Assembly: GCA_900317055.1 (NCBI GenBank)
Contig: ONFF01000002.1
Location: forward strand, 124,001-188,000
From: an uncultured Bacteroidales bacterium
GTDB taxonomy: Bacteria > Bacteroidota > Bacteroidia > Bacteroidales > F082
Direction: 5' to 3'
DNA length: 64,000 nt
Shown: positions 40,604-48,939 of the stretch, in pieces
Layout: each line of letters begins with the position of its first letter
Numbering within the stretch: the stretch's first letter is position 1
Notes under the pieces: model-generated
The model's input: the letters and a program-made list of their open reading frames with translations, nothing else
The model's database searches: none
What the model was told of the DNA's origin: nothing
Program-made: the position numbers and the translations under genes

Positions 40604-41545
40604 TTACCTCTCCGCACGCATGGGGTTGTTCAAAAAGTCGTCGTAGGCCAAACGGATACCGTCTTTCAATTCGGTCTTGTAAGTCCAGCCGAGTTGGGTT
40701 GCCTTGCTCACATCCAACAGCTTTCTTGGTGTGCCGTTCGGACGGGTGGTGTCCCACTTGATTTCGCCTTCATAACCCACCACCTTGGCAACGAGTTCAG
40801 TCAAAGCCTTGATGGTCAATTCCTTGCCTGTTCCCGCATTGACGGTCTCATTGCCGCTATAGTTGTTCATCAGGAAGACGCATAGGTTGGCGAGGTCGTC
40901 CACATAAAGGAACTCACGCAAAGGCGAGCCATCGCCCCAGCAGATCACTTCCTTCAGGCCGTTGACCTTGGCCTCGTGGAAACGGCGAATCAAAGCCGGC
41001 AACACATGGCTGTGCTCGGGATGGTAGTTATCGTTGGGACCATAAAGATTGGTCGGCATCACCGAGATATAGTCTGTGCCATACTGACGGTTCAAAAACT
41101 CGCAATATTTCAGGCCGCTGATCTTGGCCAAGGCGTAGGCCTCGTTGGTCTTCTCCAACTCGCCTGTGAGCAGGCACGATTCCTTCATCGGCTGGGGTGC
41201 CATACGGGGATAGATACACGACGAGCCAAGGAACTCCAGCTTCTTGCAGCCGTTTTTCCATGCCGAATGGATGACGTTCATCTCAAGGATCATGTTGTCG
41301 TACATGAAGTCGGCCAAAGCCGATTGGTTGGCGACGATACCTCCCACTTTCGCGGCGGCGAGGAACACATATTCAGGTTTTTCCTCAGCGAAGAATTTTT
41401 CCACTTCAATTTGACGGGTAAGGTCAAGCTCCTTATGGGTTCTCGTTACTATGTTTGTATACCCCTGGCGTTGCAGTTCGCGCACAATGGCCGAGCCCAC
41501 CATACCACGGTGCCCAGCCACATATATTTTACTGTCTTTGTTCAT
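40604..41545 (-). CDS. fcl: GDP-L-fucose synthase
   Basis: A 313-residue [23 protein letters not shown] is the NADP loop; [14 protein letters not shown] and [17 protein letters not shown] carry the catalytic S and Y-x3-K, with [20 protein letters not shown] characteristic of the Fcl/GMER group. It completes GDP-mannose to GDP-L-fucose conversion with the gmd product encoded just upstream (42064-43146). A four-helix-bundle gene and repeat arrays sit between the two, so the operon is interrupted but probably still transcribed together. Confidence 0.94.
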   Translation of the reverse strand: MNKDSKIYVAGHRGMVGSAIVRELQRQGYTNIVTRTHKELDLTRQIEVEKFFAEEKPEYVFLAAAKVGGIVANQSALADFMYDNMILEMNVIHSAWKNGCKKLEFLGSSCIYPRMAPQPMKESCLLTGELEKTNEAYALAKISGLKYCEFLNRQYGTDYISVMPTNLYGPNDNYHPEHSHVLPALIRRFHEAKVNGLKEVICWGDGSPLREFLYVDDLANLCVFLMNNYSGNETVNAGTGKELTIKALTELVAKVVGYEGEIKWDTTRPNGTPRKLLDVSKATQLGWTYKTELKDGIRLAYDDFLNNPMRAER

Positions 41546-41553
41546 GTTGAATT

Positions 41554-41626
41554 AGTTTAGAGTTGAGAGTTTAGAGTTGAGAGTCAGTTGTTAGTGTAGA
41601 GTTGAGAGTATAGAGTTATAAAGTAG
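41554..41626. repeat. TTTAGAGTTGAGAG array, left flank of the four-helix gene
   Basis: AGTTTAGAGTTGAGAG is repeated, then GTCAGTTGTTAGTG and GTAGAGTTGAGAGTATAGAG. The opposite flank (42014-42070) carries inverse-complement units, so the two arms could pair across the gene. Confidence 0.75.
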
Positions 41627-41638
41627 AGCATTTTGGTA

Positions 41639-42013
41639 TTATTGTTTGGCGTCAGAGGGTTGGTACGAATTAAGAAGGCCAGAAAGAAGTCGAGCGTCTT
41701 CTTCAATAAGAAGATCCATACTCACGCGGTCGTCTGTTGTGATATAACCAAGATCCTCTGCTATCTCGAATTGAGAAGAGACTTCCATTAAAGAGCCATA
41801 GGCTATCTCTATGAAATGAGCCTTGTCTTTAACTGAAAAACGGTTTACGCCTTCGGCAATGTTTGAAGTTACGGAGACAGAAGCTCTTCTTAACTGGTCA
41901 CACATTGCATAACGTTCCTCTACCGGGAACTTCTTAAGAAGCTTGTACGTTCTCTTTACTACTTCCTTAGCTTTTTGATAAGCTATTAACTTACGATAAC
42001 CAAATACTTCCAT
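41639..42013 (-). CDS. Four-helix-bundle protein (23S rRNA intervening-sequence protein family)
   Basis: 124 residues, all helical. MEVFGYRKLIAYQKAKEVVK, YAMCDQLRRASVSVTSNIAE and ARLLSGLLNSY are the family landmarks (LxAYQxA, QLRRASxSVxSNIAEG). Members are best known from rRNA intervening sequences; others stand free in genomes. It lies between gmd and fcl in the same orientation, flanked on both sides by TTTAGAGTTGAGAG repeat arrays pointing at each other. Function of the protein is unknown; it has no obvious link to polysaccharide synthesis, so this looks like a small inserted cassette. Confidence 0.85.
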   Translation of the reverse strand: MEVFGYRKLIAYQKAKEVVKRTYKLLKKFPVEERYAMCDQLRRASVSVTSNIAEGVNRFSVKDKAHFIEIAYGSLMEVSSQFEIAEDLGYITTDDRVSMDLLIEEDARLLSGLLNSYQPSDAKQ

Positions 42014-42070
42014 ACTTTAAACTCTAAACTTTTTAACTACTCTAAACTCTACACTCTAAACTCTCAACTT
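42014..42070. repeat. CTCTAAACTCTCAACTTTC array, right flank of the four-helix gene
   Basis: ACTTTAAACTCTAAACTT is followed by ACTCTAAACTCTACACTC and TAAACTCTCAACTTTC. These are inverse complements of the left array at 41554-41626. They lie between gmd and the four-helix gene. Confidence 0.75.
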
Positions 42071-43146
42071 TCTTCCAAATGAGCCTTCAAATAAAGCTTC
42101 TTCACAAACCTCATATCATGCTCAACCATGATTTTGACCAGTTCTTCGAACGAAGTCTTGCGCGGGTTCCAGCCGAGGAGCGTCTTGGCCTTGGTCGGGT
42201 CGCCAAGCAGCTGTTCCACCTCAGCGGGACGGAAGAAACGGGGATCGACCTCGACCAACGACTTGCCCGTAGCCACATCTATGCCCTTCTCATTCACACC
42301 CTCTCCTTCCCAACGCAACTCGATACCGACATGCTTGAAAGCCAATGTGCAGAAATCGCGCACCGTATGGTACTCGCCCGTGGCGATGACGAAGTCCTCA
42401 GGCTTTTCCTGCTGCAGGATGAGCCACATGCATTCCACATAGTCCTTGGCATAGCCCCAGTCGCGGAGCGCATTAAGGTTGCCGAGATATAATTTGTCCT
42501 GATAACCCTGTTTGATGCGGGCGGCAGCGAGGGTAATCTTACGGGTAACGAAGGTCTCACCACGACGTTCGCTCTCATGGTTGAAGAGGATGCCGTTGAC
42601 GGCGAACATGCCATAGCTCTCACGATAGTTCTTCACAATCCAGAAGCCGTATTGCTTGGCCACGCCGTAGGGCGAACGCGGATAGAATGGTGTCGTCTCC
42701 TTTTGCGGCACTTCTTGCACCAGGCCAAAGAGTTCAGAAGTGGAGGCCTGATAAATCTTGCATTTCTTCTCTAGACCCAAGATGCGCACGGCCTCAAGGA
42801 GGCGCAATGTGCCTACGGCATCGGCTTCGGCAGTGTATTCGGGACAATCGAACGAAACCTTCACGTGGCTTTGGGCAGCCAGATTGTAGATTTCGTCGGG
42901 CTGCACCTTTTGGATGATGCGAACCAAGGAAGACGAGTCGGTCATGTCGCCATAATGCAAGGTGAGGAGGCGTTTGTTCTTCATGTCGCGCACCCATTCG
43001 TCGAGATAGAGATGTTCGATGCGACCCGTGTTGAACGAAGAAGAGCGACGAATGATGCCGTGCACTTCATAGCCTTTTTCCAAAAGGAACTCGGCAAGGA
43101 AAGAGCCGTCTTGGCCTGTGATACCTGTGATTAAAGCGGTTTTCAT
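42064..43146 (-). CDS. gmd: GDP-mannose 4,6-dehydratase
   Basis: A 360-residue SDR with [20 protein letters not shown] at the start (NADP loop), then [40 protein letters not shown] and [18 protein letters not shown], the catalytic T/S, E and Y-x3-K region of Gmd. It makes GDP-4-keto-6-deoxymannose, the substrate of fcl. No manC/manB was seen, so GDP-mannose must come from elsewhere in the genome. The C-terminal few codons run into the repeat array before the four-helix gene. Confidence 0.95.
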   Translation of the reverse strand: MKTALITGITGQDGSFLAEFLLEKGYEVHGIIRRSSSFNTGRIEHLYLDEWVRDMKNKRLLTLHYGDMTDSSSLVRIIQKVQPDEIYNLAAQSHVKVSFDCPEYTAEADAVGTLRLLEAVRILGLEKKCKIYQASTSELFGLVQEVPQKETTPFYPRSPYGVAKQYGFWIVKNYRESYGMFAVNGILFNHESERRGETFVTRKITLAAARIKQGYQDKLYLGNLNALRDWGYAKDYVECMWLILQQEKPEDFVIATGEYHTVRDFCTLAFKHVGIELRWEGEGVNEKGIDVATGKSLVEVDPRFFRPAEVEQLLGDPTKAKTLLGWNPRKTSFEELVKIMVEHDMRFVKKLYLKAHLEES

Positions 43147-43152
43147 AATATA

Positions 43153-44433
43153 CTATAACTTATTTATTATATCGACATAATTTTCAATCACATACGCCAC
43201 ATCTTCATCACTCAAACGGGTATGCAATGGCAATGTCACCTCATTCTCGAAAAGATGGAAGGCATTCGGGAAGTCCTTGATGTCGAAGCCAAGAGCTTTA
43301 TAGGCCGTCATCATCGGCAGGGGCTTGTAGTGAACATTGCAGGCGATGCCTCGCTCGGCCATCTTCACGATGACCTCGCGGCGTTCCTGGTCTGTTCGAC
43401 CGAGGAGACGGGTAAGATAAAGATGACCGCTGCCGGAAAAGTCAGCACCATAATGCTTCAACACAGCCACGGGCAGGTTGGCCAAAACGGCATCGTAGGC
43501 CTCAATGATTTGACGGCGACGCGCCAGCAAGCCTTGATAGCGGCTCAGCTGTGCCAAGCCGATGCCTGCCATGATGTCGGTCATGTTGCATTTGTACCAT
43601 GGACCAATGACATCATACTCCCAAGAGCCCAGTTGGGTCTTGGCCAAGGCATCCTTATTCTGTCCATGTAGCGAGAATAATTGTGCAATACGGTAAAGCA
43701 GCCCGTTCCAAGTTTCCCCTTCAATATAAGGCACCGTTGGCATATAATCTCCCAACTCTCCATTCTCCACTCTCGACTCGCCAAAAGGCAGGTTCCACAC
43801 CATGGCACCGCCCTCGGCAGTGGTGAGGTTCTTCACGGCATGGAAGCTGAACGAGGAGAAGTCGGCGATGGCGCCTGCCATCTTGCCGTGCCATTGCGCA
43901 CCGAAGGCATGGGCGGCGTCGGCAGCCACGATGATGTGGCCTATCCGTTTCTGGATAGCATTTGCGGGACGGAAAAGCTGCCTCTTGGCTTCCACCACGG
44001 CATACACCTTGTCATAATCGCAGACAATGCCTCCCAAATCCACGGGACAGATCACCTTGGTGTGCTCCGTGATGGCTTCGGCCAACTTGTCGTAGTCCAT
44101 CTCCACGCAGTCGGGCTGGCTATCCACCAACACGAGCTTGCAGCCCACATGTTGGGTGACAGATGCCGAAGCCGTGTAGGTATAGGCCGGCACGATGACC
44201 TCATCCTCAGGGCCTACGCCAATCAGCCGCAGCACCATCTCCATGGCGGCGGTGGCAGAGCTAAGACAGACAGCCTTGGGCAAGCCTAAATAAGATGCTA
44301 TCTGACGCTCAAATTCCTTGGTCTTAGGACCTGTGGTAATCCAGCCACTTAATATGGCCTCAGATGCTAGTTTGGCTTCCGCTTCCGACATATCCGGAGG
44401 GGAAAAAGAAATATTTCTTTGCATTATAGTCAT
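43153..44433 (-). CDS. DegT/DnrJ-family sugar aminotransferase, second copy
   Basis: 426 residues. ISFSPPDMSEAEAKLASEAI starts the family; VCLSSATAAMEMVLRLIGVG, VAADAAHAFGAQW and SFHAVKNLTTAEGGAM (PLP lysine) are the cofactor motifs, and YKPLPMMTAYKALGF the substrate-side end. Length and motifs fit ArnB/WbpE-type enzymes. Around residues 218-230 the sequence GESRVENGELGDYMP is encoded by a GAGTCGAGAGTGGAGAATGG-type repeat, another in-frame insertion. An ATG three codons after the annotated start is an equally good start. It acts on a keto-sugar nucleotide; product unknown. Confidence 0.87.
   Translation of the reverse strand: MTIMQRNISFSPPDMSEAEAKLASEAILSGWITTGPKTKEFERQIASYLGLPKAVCLSSATAAMEMVLRLIGVGPEDEVIVPAYTYTASASVTQHVGCKLVLVDSQPDCVEMDYDKLAEAITEHTKVICPVDLGGIVCDYDKVYAVVEAKRQLFRPANAIQKRIGHIIVAADAAHAFGAQWHGKMAGAIADFSSFSFHAVKNLTTAEGGAMVWNLPFGESRVENGELGDYMPTVPYIEGETWNGLLYRIAQLFSLHGQNKDALAKTQLGSWEYDVIGPWYKCNMTDIMAGIGLAQLSRYQGLLARRRQIIEAYDAVLANLPVAVLKHYGADFSGSGHLYLTRLLGRTDQERREVIVKMAERGIACNVHYKPLPMMTAYKALGFDIKDFPNAFHLFENEVTLPLHTRLSDEDVAYVIENYVDIINKL
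43749..43780. repeat. TTGAGAG-family repeat inserted in frame in the aminotransferase gene
   Basis: The plus strand reads TCCCAACTCTCCATTCTCCA and CTCTCGACTCG. On the coding strand this is GAGTCGAGAGTGGAGAATGG-type text, a member of the family seen between genes. It stays in frame. Confidence 0.6.
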
Positions 44434-44457
44434 GTTTATTACAATTATCAGATTTTT

Positions 44458-44491
44458 GGATTATTGAGTTACTTGGATTATTGAGTTACTT
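44458..44491. repeat. Two tandem 17-base units
   Basis: GGATTATTGAGTTACTT is repeated exactly twice with no spacer between the aminotransferase and the acetyltransferase genes. The second unit abuts the acetyltransferase stop. Confidence 0.7.
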
Positions 44492-44928
44492 TATTCTTTT
44501 CTGCGACCATTATTAATAATTTTTCCCTCACGAACCTCAACATCTATCTTCACCACTTTTGCAGGATTCCCAACAACTATACAATTACTAGGGATGTCTT
44601 TAGTGACTATACTTCCAGCACCCACAACTACTTGATTTCCAATATTTACACCTGGCATTATCATAGCATTTGTTCCTATGATACAATTCTCTCCGATAAT
44701 AGGGGGAACAAAATAATCGCGGCAATTATCGTGTGCCAATATCATGGATCCGGCAAGTATTCGCGTACCATCGCCGATATGGATTCCACGAATTCCCTTA
44801 TCCAATAATGCTTTATGAGAGATTATCACATCGTTTCCTATGTTGTGATGATAAATATGCCTATACTTCCAAACTTCCCATTTTGAAGTTAAAAGCCAAA
44901 TTTTCCTTCTAAATGCACCAAGTGTCAT
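44491..44928 (-). CDS. Hexapeptide-repeat acetyltransferase (short)
   Basis: 145 residues of left-handed beta helix. NIGNDVIISHKALLDKGIRG, IHIGDGTRILAGSMILAHDN, IIGENCIIGTNAMIMPGVNI and the cap CIVVGNPAKVVKI follow in order. The HDN histidine corresponds to the catalytic histidine of sugar O-acetyltransferases. The protein is at the short end of the family and has no N-terminal membrane segment. It lies 10 bases after the KAS III-like gene. It probably acetylates a sugar of this polymer; substrate unknown. Confidence 0.8.
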   Translation of the reverse strand: MTLGAFRRKIWLLTSKWEVWKYRHIYHHNIGNDVIISHKALLDKGIRGIHIGDGTRILAGSMILAHDNCRDYFVPPIIGENCIIGTNAMIMPGVNIGNQVVVGAGSIVTKDIPSNCIVVGNPAKVVKIDVEVREGKIINNGRRKE

Positions 44929-44938
44929 ATTCTATATT

Positions 44939-45994
44939 TTATAAATGTTTCACATTTTCCACCACCATCTTCTGTGTCTTCAGTATCATCGTGCCCCAAG
45001 TAAGACCAAGACCGAAAGAAGAACAGACTAATGTGAGCGGGCGGGATTGTAACTCTTCCCGGAGATTATAGGTCATCAACATGGGCACAGAAGCACCGCC
45101 CAAGTTGCCGAATTCCTGAAGGTCGTAAGGGGTCTTCTCCAATGGGAGTTTTAGCTTCTTCACGATTCTGTCCACAATCAGCTTGTTGGCCTGATGGATA
45201 AGGAAGAAGTCGACGTTCTCGGTATTCAACCCATATTTTTCCATGAGGTTCTTAATGCTGATAGGTGGCCTCGAAATAGCGAAGGATAACACGCTCATGC
45301 CTTCTATCAGCGTATCTTTGGGCGCACGAATGATGCCATTGCCAAAGTCTTCCTCGATGAACGACTCTGCCGTGATGGGATGACGATAACCACCATGCGG
45401 CGTAATCAATGCTTGATAGCCAGAGCCTAAAGTATTGAACTCGATGATGATGTCTTCCGCAGTAGGGTCATACTCTAAGGCCATGGCCGTGCCGCTGTCG
45501 CCGAACAAAGGCACACGGCTCTTGTCCTTCAACGAACCCATGCGAAGTGCCGTATCGCCCACCAACAACAAAGCTCGTTTTACCGTTCCAGCACTCAACA
45601 GATTGCCCGCCACATTGATGGCATACATACTACCACAACACCCCATCGGAATGTCCAATACGAAAGTACTAGTCGGCAAGCCCATACGATGCTGCAGGAT
45701 ACCTGCCGTTGGCGGGGTCTTGTAGTCGCCAGTCACCGAGCCGAACACCAGCACATCGATGCTTTCCTTTTCCCAACCCAAAGCAGCCAACAGGCGCTCG
45801 GCAGCATCTTGGCAGAGGTCGGAAGTGCAAAGGTCGTCGGGACCGATGTAACGGTTCTTGATGCCAACCGTGTTGTCAAAGATATCGGCTTCTTCTTGAG
45901 TGAAGATGTCGAAGTCGGCAGTCTTCACTGCATGGTTCGGGACGGTGCCCGTCACGCCGCGCACTGCCACATTCTTGATTTCCCAAAGTGCCAT
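44939..45994 (-). CDS. 3-oxoacyl-ACP synthase III-like enzyme
   Basis: 351 residues of thiolase fold. FVLDIPMGCCGSMYAINVAG carries the catalytic cysteine (Cys120, in the C-G-S context), FFLIHQANKLIVDRIVKKL the histidine, and LQEFGNLGGASVPML the asparagine, so the C-H-N triad is complete. It has the FabH layout but sits in a polysaccharide operon with its own acyl carrier protein. It probably starts a short acyl chain for attachment to an amino sugar. The start overlaps the stop of the ACP gene by one base (TAATG). Confidence 0.9.
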   Translation of the reverse strand: MALWEIKNVAVRGVTGTVPNHAVKTADFDIFTQEEADIFDNTVGIKNRYIGPDDLCTSDLCQDAAERLLAALGWEKESIDVLVFGSVTGDYKTPPTAGILQHRMGLPTSTFVLDIPMGCCGSMYAINVAGNLLSAGTVKRALLLVGDTALRMGSLKDKSRVPLFGDSGTAMALEYDPTAEDIIIEFNTLGSGYQALITPHGGYRHPITAESFIEEDFGNGIIRAPKDTLIEGMSVLSFAISRPPISIKNLMEKYGLNTENVDFFLIHQANKLIVDRIVKKLKLPLEKTPYDLQEFGNLGGASVPMLMTYNLREELQSRPLTLVCSSFGLGLTWGTMILKTQKMVVENVKHL

Positions 45995-46233
45995 TACAAT
46001 TCGATTTCGTATTTACCGAGGATGGCCTTGGCATTGTCGTAAGAGGTAAACTCGAGGATGTCCTCAGGGTCGAGCATGATGTCGAAAGCGTCCTCAACAG
46101 CCGATGTGAGGCTCAATTGGCGAACGCTGTCCCAACCATCGATGGCTTTGTTGTCGAAACCGGCACCTAAAGCCGAAACATCCACGGAAAACACTTCGCA
46201 GAAGATATTGTTCAGTTTTTCTAAATTGTTCAT
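45994..46233 (-). CDS. Acyl carrier protein
   Basis: 79 residues, acidic and helical. KAIDGWDSVRQLSLTSAVED holds the DSV serine that would carry phosphopantetheine. It is bracketed by the ligase gene upstream (23-base gap) and the KAS III gene downstream (TAATG junction), so the three form one unit: loading, carrying and extending. It is one of three ACP-like genes in the window (others at 49689-49925 and 62417-62635). A second, dedicated ACP suggests acyl groups other than the housekeeping fatty acids. Confidence 0.88.
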   Translation of the reverse strand: MNNLEKLNNIFCEVFSVDVSALGAGFDNKAIDGWDSVRQLSLTSAVEDAFDIMLDPEDILEFTSYDNAKAILGKYEIEL

Positions 46234-46256
46234 GATTAAACTTTTATATTGATTGT

Positions 46257-47636
46257 TTATTGATTTATCACTTTTCCAGCTTCGTTGCGCAGAATTGCGT
46301 CAACAAATTGTATCTCTATATTCTTGTGGAACAGATGGGTCTTCTCTTCGATGAACGCAGGCAACACATCAACAAGCTCGGGCTTCGTGACAAGGACAAT
46401 CAGTTTCTCATCATTGCCCTTGCAGTAGCAGTCGGCCTTATATTCCGACTTGATGAGATTCTCCACCTCATCCAAACCGATGCGCAAGCCGAAGATCTTC
46501 AGGAAACGTTTCAAACGTCCCACGATGAAATAGCAACCGTCGGCATCACGATGCGCCAAGTCGCCCGTGTGCATCACGCCATGGTTCTCATCACCTTTGA
46601 GTAGGTCTTCCCTACTATTGGCATAGCCCATTGTGACATTCTCGCCTCGATACACCATCTCTCCTGTTGCTTCGCCCTCGAAGGTCTCGTTGCCATTTTC
46701 ATCAACGATGGACAACTGCCCTCCTGGCTCAGCCATTCCAATGCTACAAGTTTTTTCCATAGCCAGTTCAGCAGGAAGATACGCCATACGTGCAGTACAT
46801 TCTGACTGTCCGTAGGTGGCAATGAACTTCTTACCCTTGTCATGGGCATATTGCGCCAAGGCCTTGAACATCTCCTCGGTCAACTTGCCACCACCTTGCG
46901 TGATGATTTGCAGGTTGGGTAAGTCCATTCTCGTGAAGCGCATCTTCATCAGCAGATCGTAGCTGTATGGCACACCTGTGAAACTGGTGGCCTCTTTCAA
47001 CATGGTCCAGAAGCCCCTGTCTAACAAAGAACGGCCTGAGAGCAACAAAGTTGCGCCTGCCAACAAGTGGCTCGCGATGACAGAGAGCCCCATGGTATAG
47101 TGCATAGGCAGGATGGCCATGGCCTTTTCGGTGCCGTCCATTTGAAACATTCGCCTCACGTTATCGGCATTGGACTCGATATTGTGCAGGCTGTGACGCA
47201 CCAACTTAGGACTTCCTGTAGAACCCGAGGTGGGTAGAAGCAAGGCAAGGTCGGGATGCATGGCTACAGGGGCATTTCCTGTTTTCAATAAGGAGTAACC
47301 ATGTGACGAAAACACCTTTTCATAGCCCAGTTTCTCGACCATCCCATCAGGAACCCAAAGGTATTCGGGCTGATAGAGATTGTATAAGGCGGTGAAAAGA
47401 GTCTCTTCCGTCTTGGCACTCAAAATGAGTGGTACAATGCCATTGGAAAGCGAACCCAGATAGCCCAGCAGAGAACCGTTGCAGTTCTCGGCCATCAGGA
47501 ATATCAACGACCGCTTTGGCAGATGTTGCTTGAGCTCTTCTGAAAAGTCGCACAAGTCACCGTAGGTCAGCTGTTCTCCGCTATCGTCAATGACAGCTAT
47601 CTTATCTTTTGGCTTTTTATCTAAATCTAAAAACAT
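46257..47636 (-). CDS. AMP-forming acyl/carboxylate ligase
   Basis: A 459-residue ANL-superfamily enzyme. LLLPTSGSTGSPKLV (about 132-146) is the P-loop, ATYGQSECTARMAYLP the A5 region, HTGDLAHRDADG the A7 region and LKRFLKIFGLRIGLDEVENL the hinge; the C-terminal RNEAGKVINQ carries the catalytic lysine. It would activate a carboxylic acid to an acyl-adenylate and load it on the adjacent ACP. The acid is not identifiable. It resembles ligases that prepare 3-hydroxy acids for N-acylated sugars, but an amino acid is also possible. Confidence 0.87.
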   Translation of the reverse strand: MFLDLDKKPKDKIAVIDDSGEQLTYGDLCDFSEELKQHLPKRSLIFLMAENCNGSLLGYLGSLSNGIVPLILSAKTEETLFTALYNLYQPEYLWVPDGMVEKLGYEKVFSSHGYSLLKTGNAPVAMHPDLALLLPTSGSTGSPKLVRHSLHNIESNADNVRRMFQMDGTEKAMAILPMHYTMGLSVIASHLLAGATLLLSGRSLLDRGFWTMLKEATSFTGVPYSYDLLMKMRFTRMDLPNLQIITQGGGKLTEEMFKALAQYAHDKGKKFIATYGQSECTARMAYLPAELAMEKTCSIGMAEPGGQLSIVDENGNETFEGEATGEMVYRGENVTMGYANSREDLLKGDENHGVMHTGDLAHRDADGCYFIVGRLKRFLKIFGLRIGLDEVENLIKSEYKADCYCKGNDEKLIVLVTKPELVDVLPAFIEEKTHLFHKNIEIQFVDAILRNEAGKVINQ

Positions 47637-47664
47637 TGTTTTCTCACCGAAATGATAGTATTAG

Positions 47665-47699
47665 TTTCACACAGAAATCACAGAAATCACGGAAATTTG
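47665..47699. repeat. CACACAGAAATCACAG array, left flank of the GxxExxY gene
   Basis: TTTCACACAGAAATCACAG is followed by AAATCACGGAAATTTG. The inverse-complement form, with CGTGTTTTCTGTGTG, is on the other side of the gene at 48112-48167. Confidence 0.75.
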
Positions 47700-47727
47700 C
47701 TTGCCTGCGGCAAGCGGACGTTTGGGG

Positions 47728-48099
47728 TCAATTCACAATTCGCTTCATCGATGACAAGATGTCTTCGGTGTTGAAGTTTACAAGAAGACCTACTCTCTTA
47801 TTCATCAGTCGGAGGTAAGTAAGCAATTGTTTATAAAACACATTCTTCATTTCCTCTACTGATTTAAGTTCGATTATGACCTGATTCTCTACGAGAAGAT
47901 CAAGTCTGAGCTCTGTTTTCAACACAATGCCTTTGTATTTGATTGGCACTTGCACTTGACGCTCTACCGTCAGACCTCGTTTCTCTAATTCAAAACATAA
48001 AGCTTCCTCATAAACCGACTCCAGCAAACCCGGACCCAGTTCTTTGTACACATCATAGACAGCACCCCGAATCTCATATGTTATTTCGTTGTCCGTCAT
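47728..48099 (-). CDS. GxxExxY protein
   Basis: 123 residues. GPGLLESVYEEALCFELEKR has the name motif GLLESVY; YKGIVLKTELRLDLLVENQV and IIELKSVEEMKN resemble a PD-(D/E)xK-like core (acidic residue then E-x-K); KRVGLLVNFNTEDI is the conserved end. Function of the family is not known. The gene lies between the ligase and SDR genes of the acyl module and is flanked on both sides by CACACAGAAA-type repeats in inverse orientation. An inactive relative with a premature stop is at 32197-32583. Confidence 0.88.
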   Translation of the reverse strand: MTDNEITYEIRGAVYDVYKELGPGLLESVYEEALCFELEKRGLTVERQVQVPIKYKGIVLKTELRLDLLVENQVIIELKSVEEMKNVFYKQLLTYLRLMNKRVGLLVNFNTEDILSSMKRIVN

Positions 48100-48111
48100 T
48101 TTGCGTCAGCA

Positions 48112-48167
48112 AAACTTTTCTGTGCTTTCCGTGTTTTCTGTGTGACTATTATATTTTCTGTGTGACT
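48112..48167. repeat. CGTGTTTTCTGTGTG array, right flank of the GxxExxY gene
   Basis: AAAACTTTTCTGTGCTTTCC is followed by GTGTTTTCTGTGTGACTATT and ATTTTCTGTGTGACT. The units are inverse complements of those on the left flank at 47665-47699. Confidence 0.75.
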
Positions 48168-48924
48168 AAATAGAAGCACAGCCATCCACACCCAAGATAT
48201 GCCCACTGATGTAGGATGCCCTATCAGAGGCAAGAAAAGCCACTGCGTTGGCCACATCCTGAGGCGTGCCAAGGCGCCCGAGGGCGATGCGGCTGATGCG
48301 TTGGTCAATCTTGTCGCCCGAGGCTTCATAAAGCTCCTCAAAGCGTTCCGTCTTGATGATACCTGGAGCCACAGCATTCACCCTGATTTGCATGGGTGAA
48401 AGTTCCTTGGCGGCACTCTTGGTGGCAGCGATGACCGCACCTTTGGTAGAGCTATAAGCCACTTGTCCAGGTGAACCAACTACACCAGTAATCGAGGCAA
48501 TGTTAACAATACTGCCGCCACCCGTGCGGGCCATCAAGCGCGAGGCAATCTGCATCATATCGATGACGGCGAACACGTTGACGGCATACATCTTTTCAAG
48601 CAACGGCTTGGTCACCATGCCCAATTTCTGGTTTTGGATGATAGCGGCATTGTTCACCACCACATCTATCCGTCCTTCGGCCTTGTGGATGGACATCAAG
48701 CCGTTCTTGAGTGCGGCACTGTCGGTTACGTCCATCACCATGGGTACGATTTTGGTGCCGTATTCTGCGGCTTTTTCTGTTGCCCATGGCTCCATATCGC
48801 CTATGGCTAAATCGGCACAATACACCACCGCACCATCGGAAGCCAGTTGATTGGCAATCACACGGCCTATGCCACGACCTGCGCCAGTGACAAGGCAAAT
48901 CTTTTTTTCAAGTAGTCTTTCCAT
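48166..48924 (-). CDS. Short-chain dehydrogenase (FabG-like 3-ketoacyl reductase)
   Basis: A 252-residue SDR. CLVTGAGRGIGRVIANQLAS is the cofactor loop, VVNNAAIIQN the NNAG-type strand, SIVNIASITGVVGSPGQVAY and YSSTKGAVIA the catalytic S and Y-x3-K. The sequence PMQIRVNAVAPGIIKTERFE and the end SGHILGVDGCAS fit FabG-type reductases. It probably reduces the 3-keto group made by the KAS III-like enzyme, giving a 3-hydroxyacyl chain. The upstream neighbour is a second SDR (15-base gap). Confidence 0.85.
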   Translation of the reverse strand: MERLLEKKICLVTGAGRGIGRVIANQLASDGAVVYCADLAIGDMEPWATEKAAEYGTKIVPMVMDVTDSAALKNGLMSIHKAEGRIDVVVNNAAIIQNQKLGMVTKPLLEKMYAVNVFAVIDMMQIASRLMARTGGGSIVNIASITGVVGSPGQVAYSSTKGAVIAATKSAAKELSPMQIRVNAVAPGIIKTERFEELYEASGDKIDQRISRIALGRLGTPQDVANAVAFLASDRASYISGHILGVDGCASI

Positions 48925-48939
48925 ACTATTCCTATGTTA

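Noticed and set aside
41639-42013. rRNA intervening sequence with neighbouring 23S rRNA
   Set aside because: The protein belongs to that family, but the flanks are gmd and fcl and no rRNA sequence is seen.
43681-44289. Plus-strand open frame of about 200 codons opposite the aminotransferase
   Set aside because: Histidine-rich translation typical of an antisense shadow; the opposite strand encodes a complete PLP enzyme.
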